From Pseudomonas sp. SJZ074 (GTDB lineage Bacteria; Pseudomonadota; Gammaproteobacteria; Pseudomonadales; Pseudomonadaceae), in the NCBI RefSeq assembly GCF_007828215.1, contig NZ_VIUE01000023.1:1-64000 (forward strand): a stretch of 64,000 nucleotides of DNA, written 5' to 3'. Every line of letters starts with the position of its first letter. Positions within the stretch are counted from its first letter, which is position 1. The notes below the pieces were generated by a model. It saw only the letters and a list, made by a program, of their open reading frames with translations, had not been told where the DNA came from and ran no database searches. Position numbers and translations under genes: made by a program. Below are positions 15,809 through 25,044 of the stretch, one piece after another.

Positions 15809-17479
15809 TTAGCTATCCAACGCCTTGTACTTCTCGCGCAGGTGGTTACGGATCCACACGGCCGACAGGTTCAACGTGGCGATCACCACTACCAGCAGCA
15901 ACGCCGTGGCATAGACCAGGGGGCGCGCCGCTTCGACGTTCGGGCTCTGGAAGCCTACGTCATAGATGTGGAAGCCCAAGTGCATGATCTTCTGGTCCAG
16001 GTGCACGTAGGGGTAGTTGCCATCCAGCGGCAGCGACGGCGCCAGTTTCACCACACCCACCAGCATCAGCGGCGCCACTTCACCGGCGGCGCGGGCCACC
16101 GCGAGGATCATGCCGGTCATCATCGCCGGGCTCGCCATCGGCAGGACGATCTTCCACAGGGTCTCGGCCTTGGTGGCACCGAGGGCCAGGGAACCTTCAC
16201 GCACGGTTCGCGGGATTCGCGCCAGGCCTTCTTCGGTCGCCACGATCACCACCGGCACCGCCAGCAGGGCCAGGGTCAGGGAGGCCCAGAGCAGGCCCGG
16301 GGTGCCGAAGGTCGGCGCTGGCAGCGCTTCGGGGAAGAACAGACGGTCAACCGAGCCGCCCAGCACATAGACGAAGAAGCCCAGGCCGAACACGCCATAA
16401 ACGATGGCCGGCACGCCCGCCAGGTTGTTCACCGCAATGCGGATCAGGCGGGTCATCGGGCCCTGGCGGGCGTATTCACGCAGGTAGACCGCCGCCAGCA
16501 CGCCGAATGGTGTCACGATCATCGCCATGATCAGGGTCATCATCACCGTGCCGAAAATCGCCGGGAAGATCCCGCCTTCGGTGTTGGCTTCACGGGGGTC
16601 GTCGCTGAGGAACTCCCAGACCTTGCTGAAGTAGAAACCGAGCTTGGTGAAGGTGCCCATGCCGTTCGGCTGATAAGCGTGCACCACTTTGCCGATGCCA
16701 ATTTCCACTTCCTTGCCGTTGGCATCGCGGGCGGTCAGGCTGTCGCGGTTGAACTGGGTGTGCAGGTCGGTCAGGCGCGCTTCAATTTCCTTGTAGCGCG
16801 CATCGAGCTCGGCACGTTCACTGGCCATGTCGGCTTGGGCGGCGGCGTCGAGCTTGCCCTCCAGCTCCAGCTTGCGACCGTGCAGGCGGATACGCTCCAG
16901 GCCGGCGTTGATGGCGCCGATGTCGGATTTTTCCAGGGTCTTGAGTTCCGCGGCGAGCTGATTGACCCGCGCAATGCGAGCCTGCAACTGCGGCCAGGCG
17001 GCCTCGCCCTCGGCAACGACCTTGCCTTCTTCCTTGACGTTGACCAGGTAGCCGTAGAAGTTGCCCCACTCACGGCGCTCGATGGCCATCAGCTCCGGCG
17101 GCGTGGTCTGGTCGCTCAGCCAGTCGCCGACGATCCAGGTGAAGTCGGTACCGTTCAGGTCCCGGTTGCCGACCTTGATCAGCTCGCGGGTCATGAACTC
17201 GGGGCCTTCGTCCGGCACCGGCAGGCCGGCGCTCTTCAGGCGCTCACGAGGCACTTCTTCCTTCTGCACCACTTCACCGACCACCAGGTGCGCGGGCATG
17301 CCCGGCACGTTGTAGTTGGCGTGGATCAGGTCCGCCGGCCAGAAATGGCCCAGGCCGCGCACGGCGATCACCGCCAGCAGGCCAATGGTCATGATGACAG
17401 CGATGGACACTGCGCCGCCGCTGATCCAGACGCCGGGGGCGCCGCTCTTGAACCATCCTTTCAGGGAGTTCTGTTTCAC
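15809..17479 (-). CDS. pstA: Phosphate ABC transporter permease PstA
   Basis: 556 residues from a GTG start with AAAGG upstream. After one N-terminal helix (about 20-45) there is a large soluble region (about 60-290, with a coiled-coil-like stretch around 165-235) before the usual six-helix permease domain (about 300-556). The EAA-type cytoplasmic loop that docks PstB reads LALGATKAETLWKIVLP. E. coli PstA is about 300 residues; the long insert is usual in Pseudomonas. It forms the membrane channel with PstC. Only 15 bases separate it from pstC. Confidence 0.95.
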   Translation of the reverse strand: MKQNSLKGWFKSGAPGVWISGGAVSIAVIMTIGLLAVIAVRGLGHFWPADLIHANYNVPGMPAHLVVGEVVQKEEVPRERLKSAGLPVPDEGPEFMTRELIKVGNRDLNGTDFTWIVGDWLSDQTTPPELMAIERREWGNFYGYLVNVKEEGKVVAEGEAAWPQLQARIARVNQLAAELKTLEKSDIGAINAGLERIRLHGRKLELEGKLDAAAQADMASERAELDARYKEIEARLTDLHTQFNRDSLTARDANGKEVEIGIGKVVHAYQPNGMGTFTKLGFYFSKVWEFLSDDPREANTEGGIFPAIFGTVMMTLIMAMIVTPFGVLAAVYLREYARQGPMTRLIRIAVNNLAGVPAIVYGVFGLGFFVYVLGGSVDRLFFPEALPAPTFGTPGLLWASLTLALLAVPVVIVATEEGLARIPRTVREGSLALGATKAETLWKIVLPMASPAMMTGMILAVARAAGEVAPLMLVGVVKLAPSLPLDGNYPYVHLDQKIMHLGFHIYDVGFQSPNVEAARPLVYATALLLVVVIATLNLSAVWIRNHLREKYKALDS

Positions 17480-17494
17480 AGACTTCTACCTTTC

Positions 17495-19780
17495 TTAAAG
17501 CGACGAATATTTCTTGCGCAGACGCTGACGGATCAGCTCAGCGAGGGTGTTCATGACGAACGTGAACAACAGCAACACCAGCGCCGACAGGAACAGCACG
17601 CGGTAATGGCTGCCGCCGACCTCCGATTCAGGCATTTCCACCGCCACGTTGGCTGCCAGGGTCCGCAGGCCTTCGAACAGGTTCATCTCCATGACCGGCG
17701 TGTTACCGGTGGCCATCAAGACGATCATGGTTTCGCCCACCGCACGGCCCATGCCGATCATCAGCGCCGAGAAGATGCCCGGGCTGGCGGTTAGGATCAC
17801 CACGCGGGTCATGGTCTGCCAAGGCGTGGCCCCCAGGGCCAGGGAGCCCAGGGTCAGGCCGCGCGGCACACTGAACACGGCGTCTTCGGCGATGGAGTAG
17901 ATGTTCGGGATCACCGCGAAGCCCATCGCCAGGCCCACCACCAGGGCGTTGCGCTGGTCGTAGGTGATGCCCAGGTCATGGGAGATCCACATGCGCATGT
18001 CGCCGCCAAAGAACCAGGCTTCCATGTACGGGCTCATGTACAGCGAGAGCCAGCCCACGAACAGGATCACCGGAATCAGCAAGGCACTTTCCCAGCCGTC
18101 CGGCACCCTCAGGCGAACGGACTCCGGCAGGCGGCTGAAGACGAAACCGGCCACCAGGATGCCAATCGGCAACAGCATCAGCAGGCTGAAAATGCCTGGC
18201 AGGTGCCCTTCAACGTAAGGTGCCAGGAACAGGCCGGCGAAGAAGCCGAGGATCACCGTCGGCATGGCCTCCATCAATTCGATCACCGGCTTGACCTTGC
18301 GGCGCATGCCCGGAGCCATGAAGTACGCAGTGTAGATGGCGGCAGCCACCGCCAGGGGAGCCGCCAGCAACATGGCGTAGAACGCGGCTTTCAGCGTACC
18401 GAAGGTCAGCGGCGACAGGCTCAGCTTGGGTTCGAAGTCGGTGTTGGCGGCGGTCGATTGCCAGACGTATTTAGGCTCGTCGTAGTTCTCGTACCAGACC
18501 TTGCCCCACAACGCGCTCCAGGAGACTTCCGGGTGCGGGTTGTCCAGCGACAGCGGCTGGAGCTTGCCGCCCTGCTCCACGATCAGCCGGTTGGCCCGTG
18601 GCGACATGCCGAACACGCCCTGCCCATCGACTACCTGGTCCACCAGCAATGTGCGGTGGGCGGTGCTGTGGAACACACCCAGCTTACCGGCGGCGTCGAG
18701 GGCGACGAAGCCTTTGCGACGCTCTTCGGCGGTGATCTCGACGATGGGCGCGGTGCCCATCTGGAAGGTGCGGATCTCTTTCAGGCGTTGCTCGCCGTCA
18801 GGATCCCGGGCCATGAACCATTGGGACAAACCGCCCTTGGAGTCCCCGACGATCAACGAAATCCCACCCACCAGTTGGGTCGCGGTGGTCACCTGGGCGT
18901 CGGCGTTTTCCAGTAATTTGTAACGGCCATTGAGGCTCTTGTCCCGCAGGCTGAACACATCGGCCTGGGCCCGACCATTGACCACGTACAACCACTGCTG
19001 GCGCGGGTCGACGAAGATGTTCTTCACCGGCTCGGTCATCTGCGGCAGATCGATTCGCGTCTGCTCGCTGGTGACTTCACCGGTCATCATGTTTTCTTCG
19101 CTGGTAATCGACAGCACGTGCAACTGGGCGCCGCTGGAACCGGCGATCAGCAGGGCCGAATCGGTGGCATTGAGGCTGACATGCTCCAGCGCAGCGCCCT
19201 GCTCGTTCAAGACGATAGGCGTTTCGCCATAAGGGTATTCGACGGCCGGCGAGATGGTCTTCTTGCCGTCCGGGTAGCTGACCTTATACGTGTGACGGAA
19301 CACCAGGGCCTGGCCATTGGACAGACCGATGGCCACCAGCGGGCTGCCGGGCTGGTCTTCGCCAATGGACGTCACGTTGGCGCCGGCTGGTACCGGCAGG
19401 TCGACACGACGCAGCTCGGCACCGCTGTCAATGTCATAGAACAACGCCTGCCCCTTGTCGGAAACCCGCATGGCGACCTGGTTCTGTTCTTCGATGGCGA
19501 TCAGCAGTGGCTTACCGGCGTCCTGCATCCAGGCCGGCGTGATCGAGTCCTTGGCGGTCAGGTCCGCGCCCTGGAACAGGGGCAGCACTACATAGGCCAG
19601 GAAAAAGAAAATCAGGGTGATGGCCGCCAGGACGGCAAGCCCGCCGACCAGGACGTACCAGCGGGTCAGGCGGTCCTTGAGCGCACGGATACGGCGCTTG
19701 CGTTGCAACTCAGGCGTATTGAAATCAATGCGCTTGGGAGGGGAAGTCGTAGTCATTGTGGAATTGGCCAGATCATTCAT
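17495..19780 (-). CDS. pstC: Phosphate ABC transporter permease PstC with periplasmic beta-propeller-like domain
   Basis: 761 residues from ATG at 19780; a GTG two codons earlier is also possible. One helix (about 40-65) precedes a long periplasmic-type region (about 75-430) whose repeated strand patterns (for example WLYVVNGRAQADVFSLRDKSLNG) suggest a WD40/beta-propeller-like fold. The permease domain follows (about 470-761), with PTVILGFFAGLFLAPY and the ABC-docking loop LALGATPWQTMTRVVILTA. It partners PstA. A PHO box lies 23 bases upstream of the start, so this gene has its own phosphate-controlled promoter besides that of pstS. Confidence 0.95.
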   Translation of the reverse strand: MNDLANSTMTTTSPPKRIDFNTPELQRKRRIRALKDRLTRWYVLVGGLAVLAAITLIFFFLAYVVLPLFQGADLTAKDSITPAWMQDAGKPLLIAIEEQNQVAMRVSDKGQALFYDIDSGAELRRVDLPVPAGANVTSIGEDQPGSPLVAIGLSNGQALVFRHTYKVSYPDGKKTISPAVEYPYGETPIVLNEQGAALEHVSLNATDSALLIAGSSGAQLHVLSITSEENMMTGEVTSEQTRIDLPQMTEPVKNIFVDPRQQWLYVVNGRAQADVFSLRDKSLNGRYKLLENADAQVTTATQLVGGISLIVGDSKGGLSQWFMARDPDGEQRLKEIRTFQMGTAPIVEITAEERRKGFVALDAAGKLGVFHSTAHRTLLVDQVVDGQGVFGMSPRANRLIVEQGGKLQPLSLDNPHPEVSWSALWGKVWYENYDEPKYVWQSTAANTDFEPKLSLSPLTFGTLKAAFYAMLLAAPLAVAAAIYTAYFMAPGMRRKVKPVIELMEAMPTVILGFFAGLFLAPYVEGHLPGIFSLLMLLPIGILVAGFVFSRLPESVRLRVPDGWESALLIPVILFVGWLSLYMSPYMEAWFFGGDMRMWISHDLGITYDQRNALVVGLAMGFAVIPNIYSIAEDAVFSVPRGLTLGSLALGATPWQTMTRVVILTASPGIFSALMIGMGRAVGETMIVLMATGNTPVMEMNLFEGLRTLAANVAVEMPESEVGGSHYRVLFLSALVLLLFTFVMNTLAELIRQRLRKKYSSL

Positions 19781-19802
19781 GCGCACACCCTAGCGATCCT
19801 GT

Positions 19803-19820
19803 ATGACAGAAAGATGACAA
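19803..19820 (-). promoter_or_regulatory. PHO box before pstC
   Basis: On the minus strand, TTGTCAT-CTTT-CTGTCAT: two near-perfect heptamers in 11-base phase. It implies a second PhoB-controlled promoter inside the pst cluster, between pstS and pstC. Confidence 0.88.
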
Positions 19821-19877
19821 TGCAGTGACGCAACAAATCCGCCGCCCGTGGAAACTGGCAGCGGAGAGGAAATTAGT

Positions 19878-19972
19878 GTCTGTGGGAGCGGGCTTGCTCG
19901 CGATGAGGACGTCACATTCAACAGCTGTGTCGACTGACCCACCGCTATCGCGAGCAAGCACGCTCCCACAAG
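19878..19972. repeat. REP pair in inverted orientation
   Basis: TGTGGGAGCGGGCTTGCTCGCGATGAGG at the left and CTATCGCGAGCAAGCACGCTCCCACA at the right. They lie between pstS and pstC, after the pstS stop, and may stabilise the pstS message. Confidence 0.85.
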
Positions 19973-20000
19973 AGGCCGGGCGTTGGCCCGGGCTCAAGTG

Positions 20001-20999
20001 TTACTGCTTGGCGACGTTGCCGCCTTCCGACAGCCCCAGATCAGCCAGTGCCTTGGCGGCTACTTTGGCTGGCAGCGGGATGTAGCCATCCTTGACCACG
20101 ACTTCCTGGCCTTGCTTGGACAGGACCAGCTTCACGAACTCGGCTTCCAGCGGCGCCAGAGGCTTGTTCGGAGCCTTGTTGACGTACACGTAGAGGAAAC
20201 GCGACAGCGGGTATTTGCCGTTCAGTGCGTTTTCTTCGGTGTCTTCAATGAACTCGGTGCTGCCTTTCTTGGCCAGGGCCACGGTTTTCACGCTGGCGGT
20301 CTTGTAGCCGATACCCGAATAACCCACGCCGTTCAGCGAGGAACTGATCGACTGAACGACCGAAGCCGAGCCAGGTTGTTCGTTGACGTTTGGCTTGTAG
20401 TCGCCTTTGCACAGGGCTTCTTCCTTGAAGTAGCCGTAGGTGCCGGATACCGAGTTGCGACCGAACAGTTGAACCGGCTTGTTGGCCAGGTCGCCGGTCA
20501 CGCCCAGGTCGCCCCAGGTCTTGACGTCAGCCTTGGCGCCGCACAGGCGGGTGGACGAGAAGATCGCATCGACCTGTTCCATGGTCAGGTGCTGGATCGG
20601 GTTGTCCTTGTGCACGAATACAGCCAGGGCGTCCACGGCAACCGGGATAGCGGTTGGCTTGTAGCCATACTTCTGTTCGAAGGCCTGCAGTTCGTTGTCC
20701 TTCATCTTGCGGCTCATCGGGCCCAGGTTAGCGGTGCCTTCGGTGAGTGCGGGCGGCGCGGTGGAGGAACCGGCGGCCTGGATCTGGATGTTTACGTTCG
20801 GGTATTCCTTCTTGTAGTTCTCGGCCCACAAGGTCATCAGGTTTGCCAGGGTATCGGAGCCGACGCTGGAGAGGTTGCCCGACACACCAGTGGTCTTGGT
20901 GTAGCTCGGGATCGCAGGGTCAACAGCGGCAACCGCGTTGGCAGTCGCAACGCCAGCAGCGACAAAAGTCATTGCCGCCATCAAACGCTTCAGTTTCAT
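20001..20999 (-). CDS. pstS: Periplasmic phosphate-binding protein PstS
   Basis: 332 residues with a signal peptide (MKLKRLMAAMTFVAAGVATANAVA, cleaved near 24). The phosphate site segment LSSVGSDTLANLMTLW, the EGTANLGPMSRKMKD stretch and the SGTYGYFKEEALC loop are typical of PBP-type PstS/SphX in Pseudomonas. It captures phosphate in the periplasm for the PstCAB transporter. First gene of the pst cluster, behind three PHO half-sites; its separation from pstC by REP elements and a second PHO promoter would let PstS be made in excess. Confidence 0.97.
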   Translation of the reverse strand: MKLKRLMAAMTFVAAGVATANAVAAVDPAIPSYTKTTGVSGNLSSVGSDTLANLMTLWAENYKKEYPNVNIQIQAAGSSTAPPALTEGTANLGPMSRKMKDNELQAFEQKYGYKPTAIPVAVDALAVFVHKDNPIQHLTMEQVDAIFSSTRLCGAKADVKTWGDLGVTGDLANKPVQLFGRNSVSGTYGYFKEEALCKGDYKPNVNEQPGSASVVQSISSSLNGVGYSGIGYKTASVKTVALAKKGSTEFIEDTEENALNGKYPLSRFLYVYVNKAPNKPLAPLEAEFVKLVLSKQGQEVVVKDGYIPLPAKVAAKALADLGLSEGGNVAKQ

Positions 21000-21064
21000 G
21001 CCTTACTCCTAGCAGATAGGGTGTGTTAAGTCGGCCAAGTATCGGTAAGCCGTGTGAACACTCT

Positions 21065-21093
21065 ATGGCTGAAATATGACAATTGGATGAAAG
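21065..21093 (-). promoter_or_regulatory. Triple PHO-box half-sites before pstS
   Basis: Minus-strand heptamers CTTTCAT (21087-21093), TTGTCAT (21076-21082) and CAGCCAT (21065-21071) are spaced exactly 11 bases apart, so one and a half PHO boxes in phase precede pstS by about 65 bases. Confidence 0.8.
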
Positions 21094-21124
21094 GCCAGCA
21101 TTGAGTTTTACAGGATGATTCGTG

Positions 21125-21213
21125 ATGGCCCCCAATCGCGAGCAGGCTCGCTCCCACAAGGGTTTGCGGTGTGCGCAGAACCATTGTGGGAGCGAACCTG
21201 CTCGCGATGAGGC
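21125..21213. repeat. REP pair in inverted orientation
   Basis: CAATCGCGAGCAGGCTCGCTCCCACA (about 21134-21159) and TTGTGGGAGCGAACCTGCTCGCGATGAGG (about 21184-21212), between the MFS gene's 3' end and the pstS promoter. Confidence 0.85.
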
Positions 21214-21240
21214 CGGAAAAGCCGATGAAAGGCCCGGGGC

Positions 21241-22539
21241 CTAGCGCCCCTTCTTCCAGAGATAAGCCCCCACCACAATCCCCATCCCACACAGGACCGC
21301 CACGTAATACGCCGGCCCCATCGGGCTCTCCTTGAGCAGCAGGCTGACGATCATCGGCGTCAGGCCGCCGAAAATCGCGTAGGCCACGTTGTAAGAGAAC
21401 GACAGGCCGCTGAAGCGCACCACCGGTGGGAAGGCCTTGACCATGACGTAGGGCACCGCACCAATGGTGCCCACCAGCAGGCCCGTGAGGGCATACATCG
21501 GAAACAGCCATTGCGGATGGTCGGCCAGGTTGTGGTAGAAGGTCCAGGCACTGGCCAGCAATGCGGCGCAGCCGAAGACGAAGACCCGCCCCGCACCGAA
21601 GCGGTCCGCCAGGGCACCGGCCAGGATGCAGCCGATGCTCAGCATCACGATCGCCACGCTGTTGGATTGCAAGGCAGTGGTCGGCGCGAAATGGTAGACC
21701 GTCTGCAAGACCGTCGGGGTCATCAGGATCAGCACCACAATGGCGGCGGACAACAGCCAGGTCAGCAGCATGGAAATAACAATGGCCCCGCGGTGGTCGC
21801 GCAGCACCGCGCGCAGCGGCACTTCTTCAGCCAGGGCCTTGCGCAGCTGCAGCTCGGCAAACACCGGGGTTTCGTGGAGCCACTGGCGCAGGTACACCGA
21901 AAAGAGGCCGAACACACCGCCCAACAGGAACGGGATGCGCCAGGCATAATCCGCCACTTCCACCGGCGTATAGAGTGTGTTGATCGCAGTGGCCACCAAG
22001 GAGCCCAGCAGGATCCCCGCCGTCAGGCCCGACGTGAGGGTGCCGCAGGCATAACCGATATGGCGCCCCGGAACGTGTTCGGAGACGAACACCCAGGCCC
22101 CCGGCACTTCACCGCCAATGGCCGCGCCCTGGATTACCCGCATCAGCAACAGCAGGATCGGCGCCCACATGCCGATCTGCGCGTAGGTCGGCAACAGGCC
22201 CATGATCAGGGTCGGCACAGCCATCATGAAGATGCTCAGGGTGAACATCTTCTTGCGGCCCAGCAGGTCACCGAAGTGCGCCATGACAATACCGCCCAGG
22301 GGCCGGGCCAGATAGCCGGCGGCAAAGATGCCGAATGTCTGCATCAGACGCAGCCACTCGGGCATGTCGGCGGGGAAGAACAATTTGCCGACCACGGTGG
22401 CGAAGAATACGAAAATGATGAAATCGTAGAACTCCAGGGCACCGCCCAGGGCAGACAGCGACAAGGTCTTGTAGTCGTTGCGGGTCAGCGGACGGGCGGG
22501 TTGCGCAGGGGCTGCCGTGCTCGAAGGCGCAGTGGTCAT
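21241..22539 (-). CDS. MFS transporter, metabolite:H+ symporter type
   Basis: 432 residues and twelve predicted helices. The start region LSALGGALEFYDFIIFVFFA and the loop RPLGGIVMAHFGDLLGRKKMF (conserved G-D-x-x-G-R-K/R between helices 2 and 3) place it in the MHS group with ProP, ShiA and KgtP, proton symporters for small organic acids, shikimate or betaines. The substrate is not readable from sequence. I chose the ATG at 22539, where the protein begins MTTAPSSTAAPAQPARPL; the longer frame has no RBS. It lies downstream of pstS on the same strand, separated by the pst promoter and REPs, so it is independent. Confidence 0.88.
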   Translation of the reverse strand: MTTAPSSTAAPAQPARPLTRNDYKTLSLSALGGALEFYDFIIFVFFATVVGKLFFPADMPEWLRLMQTFGIFAAGYLARPLGGIVMAHFGDLLGRKKMFTLSIFMMAVPTLIMGLLPTYAQIGMWAPILLLLMRVIQGAAIGGEVPGAWVFVSEHVPGRHIGYACGTLTSGLTAGILLGSLVATAINTLYTPVEVADYAWRIPFLLGGVFGLFSVYLRQWLHETPVFAELQLRKALAEEVPLRAVLRDHRGAIVISMLLTWLLSAAIVVLILMTPTVLQTVYHFAPTTALQSNSVAIVMLSIGCILAGALADRFGAGRVFVFGCAALLASAWTFYHNLADHPQWLFPMYALTGLLVGTIGAVPYVMVKAFPPVVRFSGLSFSYNVAYAIFGGLTPMIVSLLLKESPMGPAYYVAVLCGMGIVVGAYLWKKGR

Positions 22540-22923
22540 GGCGAAGGCTTCTCTTATAGTCGGTTCTGCAACCCGGAAATCGGGGTTGGAGCGGTTCGGC
22601 ACGATAGCAAATTGTTGGAAAAAGCACAGGGAGGCGCGTCATTCTCGGTCGAAATCAGAACCGGGTGGTCGTCTCGACGGCTATCGCCCGATATACTCGC
22701 TAGCTTGCGACACTCTGTAAGGGGTTGCTGTGCGAAAACGTCGTTGGTGGTGCAGAGTTTGTAGGAGAAAGACACCAGGGCCAGCCGGTTTCGCAGAGTC
22801 TCCCTTTAGCGCGCCTTTCGAAAAACGTGACGAACGCAATGTGTTCGGGCTGAATCGTTTTTTACAAAGACGGCTATTCACCTGAAGTACAAGACAGAGT
22901 TACGGGTCAGAGGCACCCCCGGC
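22540..22923. other. 384-base intergenic region between divergent genes
   Basis: It separates the MFS transporter and thioesterase genes. I see a TATACT-like -10 near 22691 on the plus strand but no convincing -35, no operator dyad, no RNA gene and no REP element. Confidence 0.4.
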
Positions 22924-23328
22924 ATGATAGAGCTCGAACAAGAAGATCCAATCCCGCAAGGCGACCTTGCCCTGCAAATCACCGCGCTTCCCCGCGACAC
23001 CAACGGCTTCGGCGATATCTTCGGCGGCTGGCTGGTGTCTCAGATGGACCTGGCCGGCACGGCGATGGCCAGCCGGGTAGCCGGCGGGCGCGTGGCGACC
23101 GTGGCGATCGATCGCATGGCGTTCCTGGTGCCGGTAGCCGTAGGTGCACAGCTGTCGTTCTATACCCAGACCCTGGAAATCGGCCGCAGCTCGATCCAGA
23201 TGATGGTCGAGGTCTGGAGCGACGACCCGCTGTCCAGTGAATGGCGCAAGGTGACCGAGGCGGTGTTCGTGTTCGTCGCCATCGACGGCAGTGGTCGCAC
23301 CCGTTCGGTTCCGCCGCGCGCCCGTTAA
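22924..23328 (+). CDS. Acyl-CoA thioesterase (YciA-like hotdog)
   Basis: 134 residues, one hotdog domain. Motifs of the YciA/BACH group are present: ALPRDTNGFGDIFGGWLVSQMDLAG (the N-x-x-G-D-I-F-G-G-W helix region that binds CoA) and the VATVAIDRMAFLVPV strand. It cleaves acyl-CoA to free acid and CoA in the cytosol, probably with broad substrate range. The D-x-N-x-x-G-D catalytic aspartate is intact. The next gene, an aldose-1-epimerase-like protein, follows on the same strand after 57 bases; a shared transcript is possible, but a functional link is not obvious. Confidence 0.9.
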   Translation: MIELEQEDPIPQGDLALQITALPRDTNGFGDIFGGWLVSQMDLAGTAMASRVAGGRVATVAIDRMAFLVPVAVGAQLSFYTQTLEIGRSSIQMMVEVWSDDPLSSEWRKVTEAVFVFVAIDGSGRTRSVPPRAR

Positions 23329-23385
23329 ACGCGACGGCCGTTTTGTGGTCCATTGCGGTTCCTGTTCCTGAACGAGGTTTGCAGT

Positions 23386-24285
23386 ATGCCCACGCCCAAT
23401 GTCGAAGCCGTCAAACTGGATGAACTCAATGGCTGGCGTATCCGCCACGGTCAGGCCGAGTTGCTGGTGGCCCAGCAAGGCGCGCATATCCTCAGTTATC
23501 AAGTGGATGGCCAACCGCCGCTGATCTGGCTCAACGACCAGGCGACCTTCAAGGCTGGCAAAAGCATTCGCGCCGGCGTGCCGGTGTGCTGGCCATGGTT
23601 CGGTAACCTGACACGCAACCCCGACAGCGTCCAGGCCATGCGCGTGAGCAACGAGCCGGCCACGGCCCACGGCCTGGTGCGGGCGATGGATTGGGAATTG
23701 AAAGGCATCGAGGCCGAGGGCGAAGGCCTGAAAATCGAGTTCGTACTGCCCTACCCCGAAAACGGCCTGGCGGGCTGGCCTCATCAGGTCGACCTGACGC
23801 TGACCATCGTGATGGACGCGCAACTGCACATCAGCCTCACCAGCCATAACCGCGGCAGCGAAACCGTCAGCCTCAGCCAGGCGCTGCACAGCTATTTCGC
23901 CGTGAGCGACGTGCGCAACGTGCACGTCGAAGGCGTGGCCGGATTGAACTACATCGAAACCCTGGACGATTGGAACACCGCCACTCAGGCCGGCGACCTG
24001 CACTTTGCCGGCGAGACCGACCGTGTCTATCTCGATACCCCAGCGACGCTGAGCATTGTCGACCCGCATTGGGAACGACGGATCGAACTGACCAGCAGCG
24101 GCTCACGCTCGGCGGTGATCTGGAACCCCTGGACCGAACGCGCCAAGGCCTTCAGCGACATGGCCGACGATGGCTGGCAACGCATGCTGTGCATCGAGAC
24201 GGCGAACGTGATGGATGATGTGGTGACGCTGCTGCCGCAAGCCAGCCATACCCTGGGTGTGAGTATCAGGAGCAAACCGCTCTAA
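23386..24285 (+). CDS. D-hexose-6-phosphate mutarotase (YeaD-like)
   Basis: 299 residues from ATG at 23386 (MPTPNVEAVKLDELNG). The aldose-1-epimerase fold is shown by VAQQGAHILSYQVDGQPPLIWL, by the RAGVPVCWPWFG segment characteristic of the hexose-6-phosphate subgroup, by the catalytic-histidine region PATAHGLVRAMDW, and by the glutamate region MLCIETAN near the C-terminus. It interconverts alpha and beta anomers of glucose-6-phosphate and related sugars in the cytosol. An upstream start would add residues with no family match. Confidence 0.88.
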   Translation: MPTPNVEAVKLDELNGWRIRHGQAELLVAQQGAHILSYQVDGQPPLIWLNDQATFKAGKSIRAGVPVCWPWFGNLTRNPDSVQAMRVSNEPATAHGLVRAMDWELKGIEAEGEGLKIEFVLPYPENGLAGWPHQVDLTLTIVMDAQLHISLTSHNRGSETVSLSQALHSYFAVSDVRNVHVEGVAGLNYIETLDDWNTATQAGDLHFAGETDRVYLDTPATLSIVDPHWERRIELTSSGSRSAVIWNPWTERAKAFSDMADDGWQRMLCIETANVMDDVVTLLPQASHTLGVSIRSKPL

Positions 24286-24299
24286 GCCACACTACAAAA

Positions 24300-24393
24300 C
24301 CATTGTGGGAGCGAGCCTGCTCGCGATAGCGATCTGTCAGCCACCATTACCTTGACTGATCCACCGCTATCGCGAGCAGGCTCGCTCCCACAG
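24300..24393. repeat. REP pair in inverted orientation
   Basis: TTGTGGGAGCGAGCCTGCTCGCGATAGCG and CGCTATCGCGAGCAGGCTCGCTCCCACAGG, between two convergent genes. They probably also act as a transcription end. Confidence 0.88.
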
Positions 24394-24419
24394 GGGATTT
24401 GCGTCGGACCAACCGACGG

Positions 24420-24956
24420 TTACAGATCCGCCTCCTGCACCACCCGCACCTTCTCCGCGTCCAGTGCATATGCCGCGCTCGCCAGGTCGTTGTCGACCTT
24501 TTCGATTTTCAGCGTGCCGGTCACCCACAGCGGCGTGTAGATGTCGTCCAGCTTCAGGCCCTTGGGATAGCGCACCAGCACCAGTTGGTTAGGCGGCGGT
24601 GGCGGGACGTGGATGCAGGCGCCGGGGTATGGCACCAGGAAGAACAACGTACTGCGACCCTTGGCGTCGGTTTCCAACGGCACCGGGTAACCGCCTATGC
24701 GGATGTGTTTGTCGTTCATCGACGCCACGGTCTTGGTCGAATACATCACCGCCGGCAAGCCTTTGCTCTGCTTCAGGCCACCCTTGTTGGTGAAGGTGCC
24801 ATTGGCTTCGGGGGAATTGTGGTCGATCTCGGGCATGGCCTCGAGGGCTTTCTGGTCCGACTTGGGCATCAGCTCGAGCCAGTCGGTTTCCGGCAGCTCG
24901 GCAGCATGGGCCAGGCCACTGCCCAGCAGAAGAAGGGTCAACACTAGACGGCGCAT
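24420..24956 (-). CDS. DUF3299-type secreted protein
   Basis: 178 residues from MRRLVLTLLLLGSGLAHA, a signal peptide cleaved near residue 18. The mature protein has ELPETDWLELMPKSD near the start, a IRIGGYPVPLE strand and a FFLVPYPGACIHVPPPPPNQ segment, the signature of the DUF3299 family, which has an OB-like fold and unknown role in the periplasm. Many homologues lie beside ABC export genes (MacAB-like), but none is present here. An ATG five codons upstream is less likely because the basic N-terminus starts at MRR. Confidence 0.82.
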   Translation of the reverse strand: MRRLVLTLLLLGSGLAHAAELPETDWLELMPKSDQKALEAMPEIDHNSPEANGTFTNKGGLKQSKGLPAVMYSTKTVASMNDKHIRIGGYPVPLETDAKGRSTLFFLVPYPGACIHVPPPPPNQLVLVRYPKGLKLDDIYTPLWVTGTLKIEKVDNDLASAAYALDAEKVRVVQEADL

Positions 24957-25002
24957 GAAAGGGCTCGGCAATGAGTGATGGATGGAACGCCGGGCATTCT
25001 AG

Positions 25003-25037
25003 CCCCCTGCGCGCGCCATGCGCAGGGGGCTTTGTCG
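25003..25037. terminator. GC-rich hairpin terminator
   Basis: AGCCCCCTGCGC - GCGCCAT - GCGCAGGGGGCT followed by TTTGT. It lies between the DUF3299 gene's upstream region and the stop of the GlsB-like gene; strong stem but a short U tract. Confidence 0.6.
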
Positions 25038-25044
25038 CATTGAC

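Noticed and set aside
15842..17794. 650-codon open frame on the plus strand opposite pstA and pstC
   Set aside because: It is rich in His, Gln, Arg and Gly with no domain pattern and lies wholly antisense to two clear permease genes, a usual shadow in high-GC DNA.
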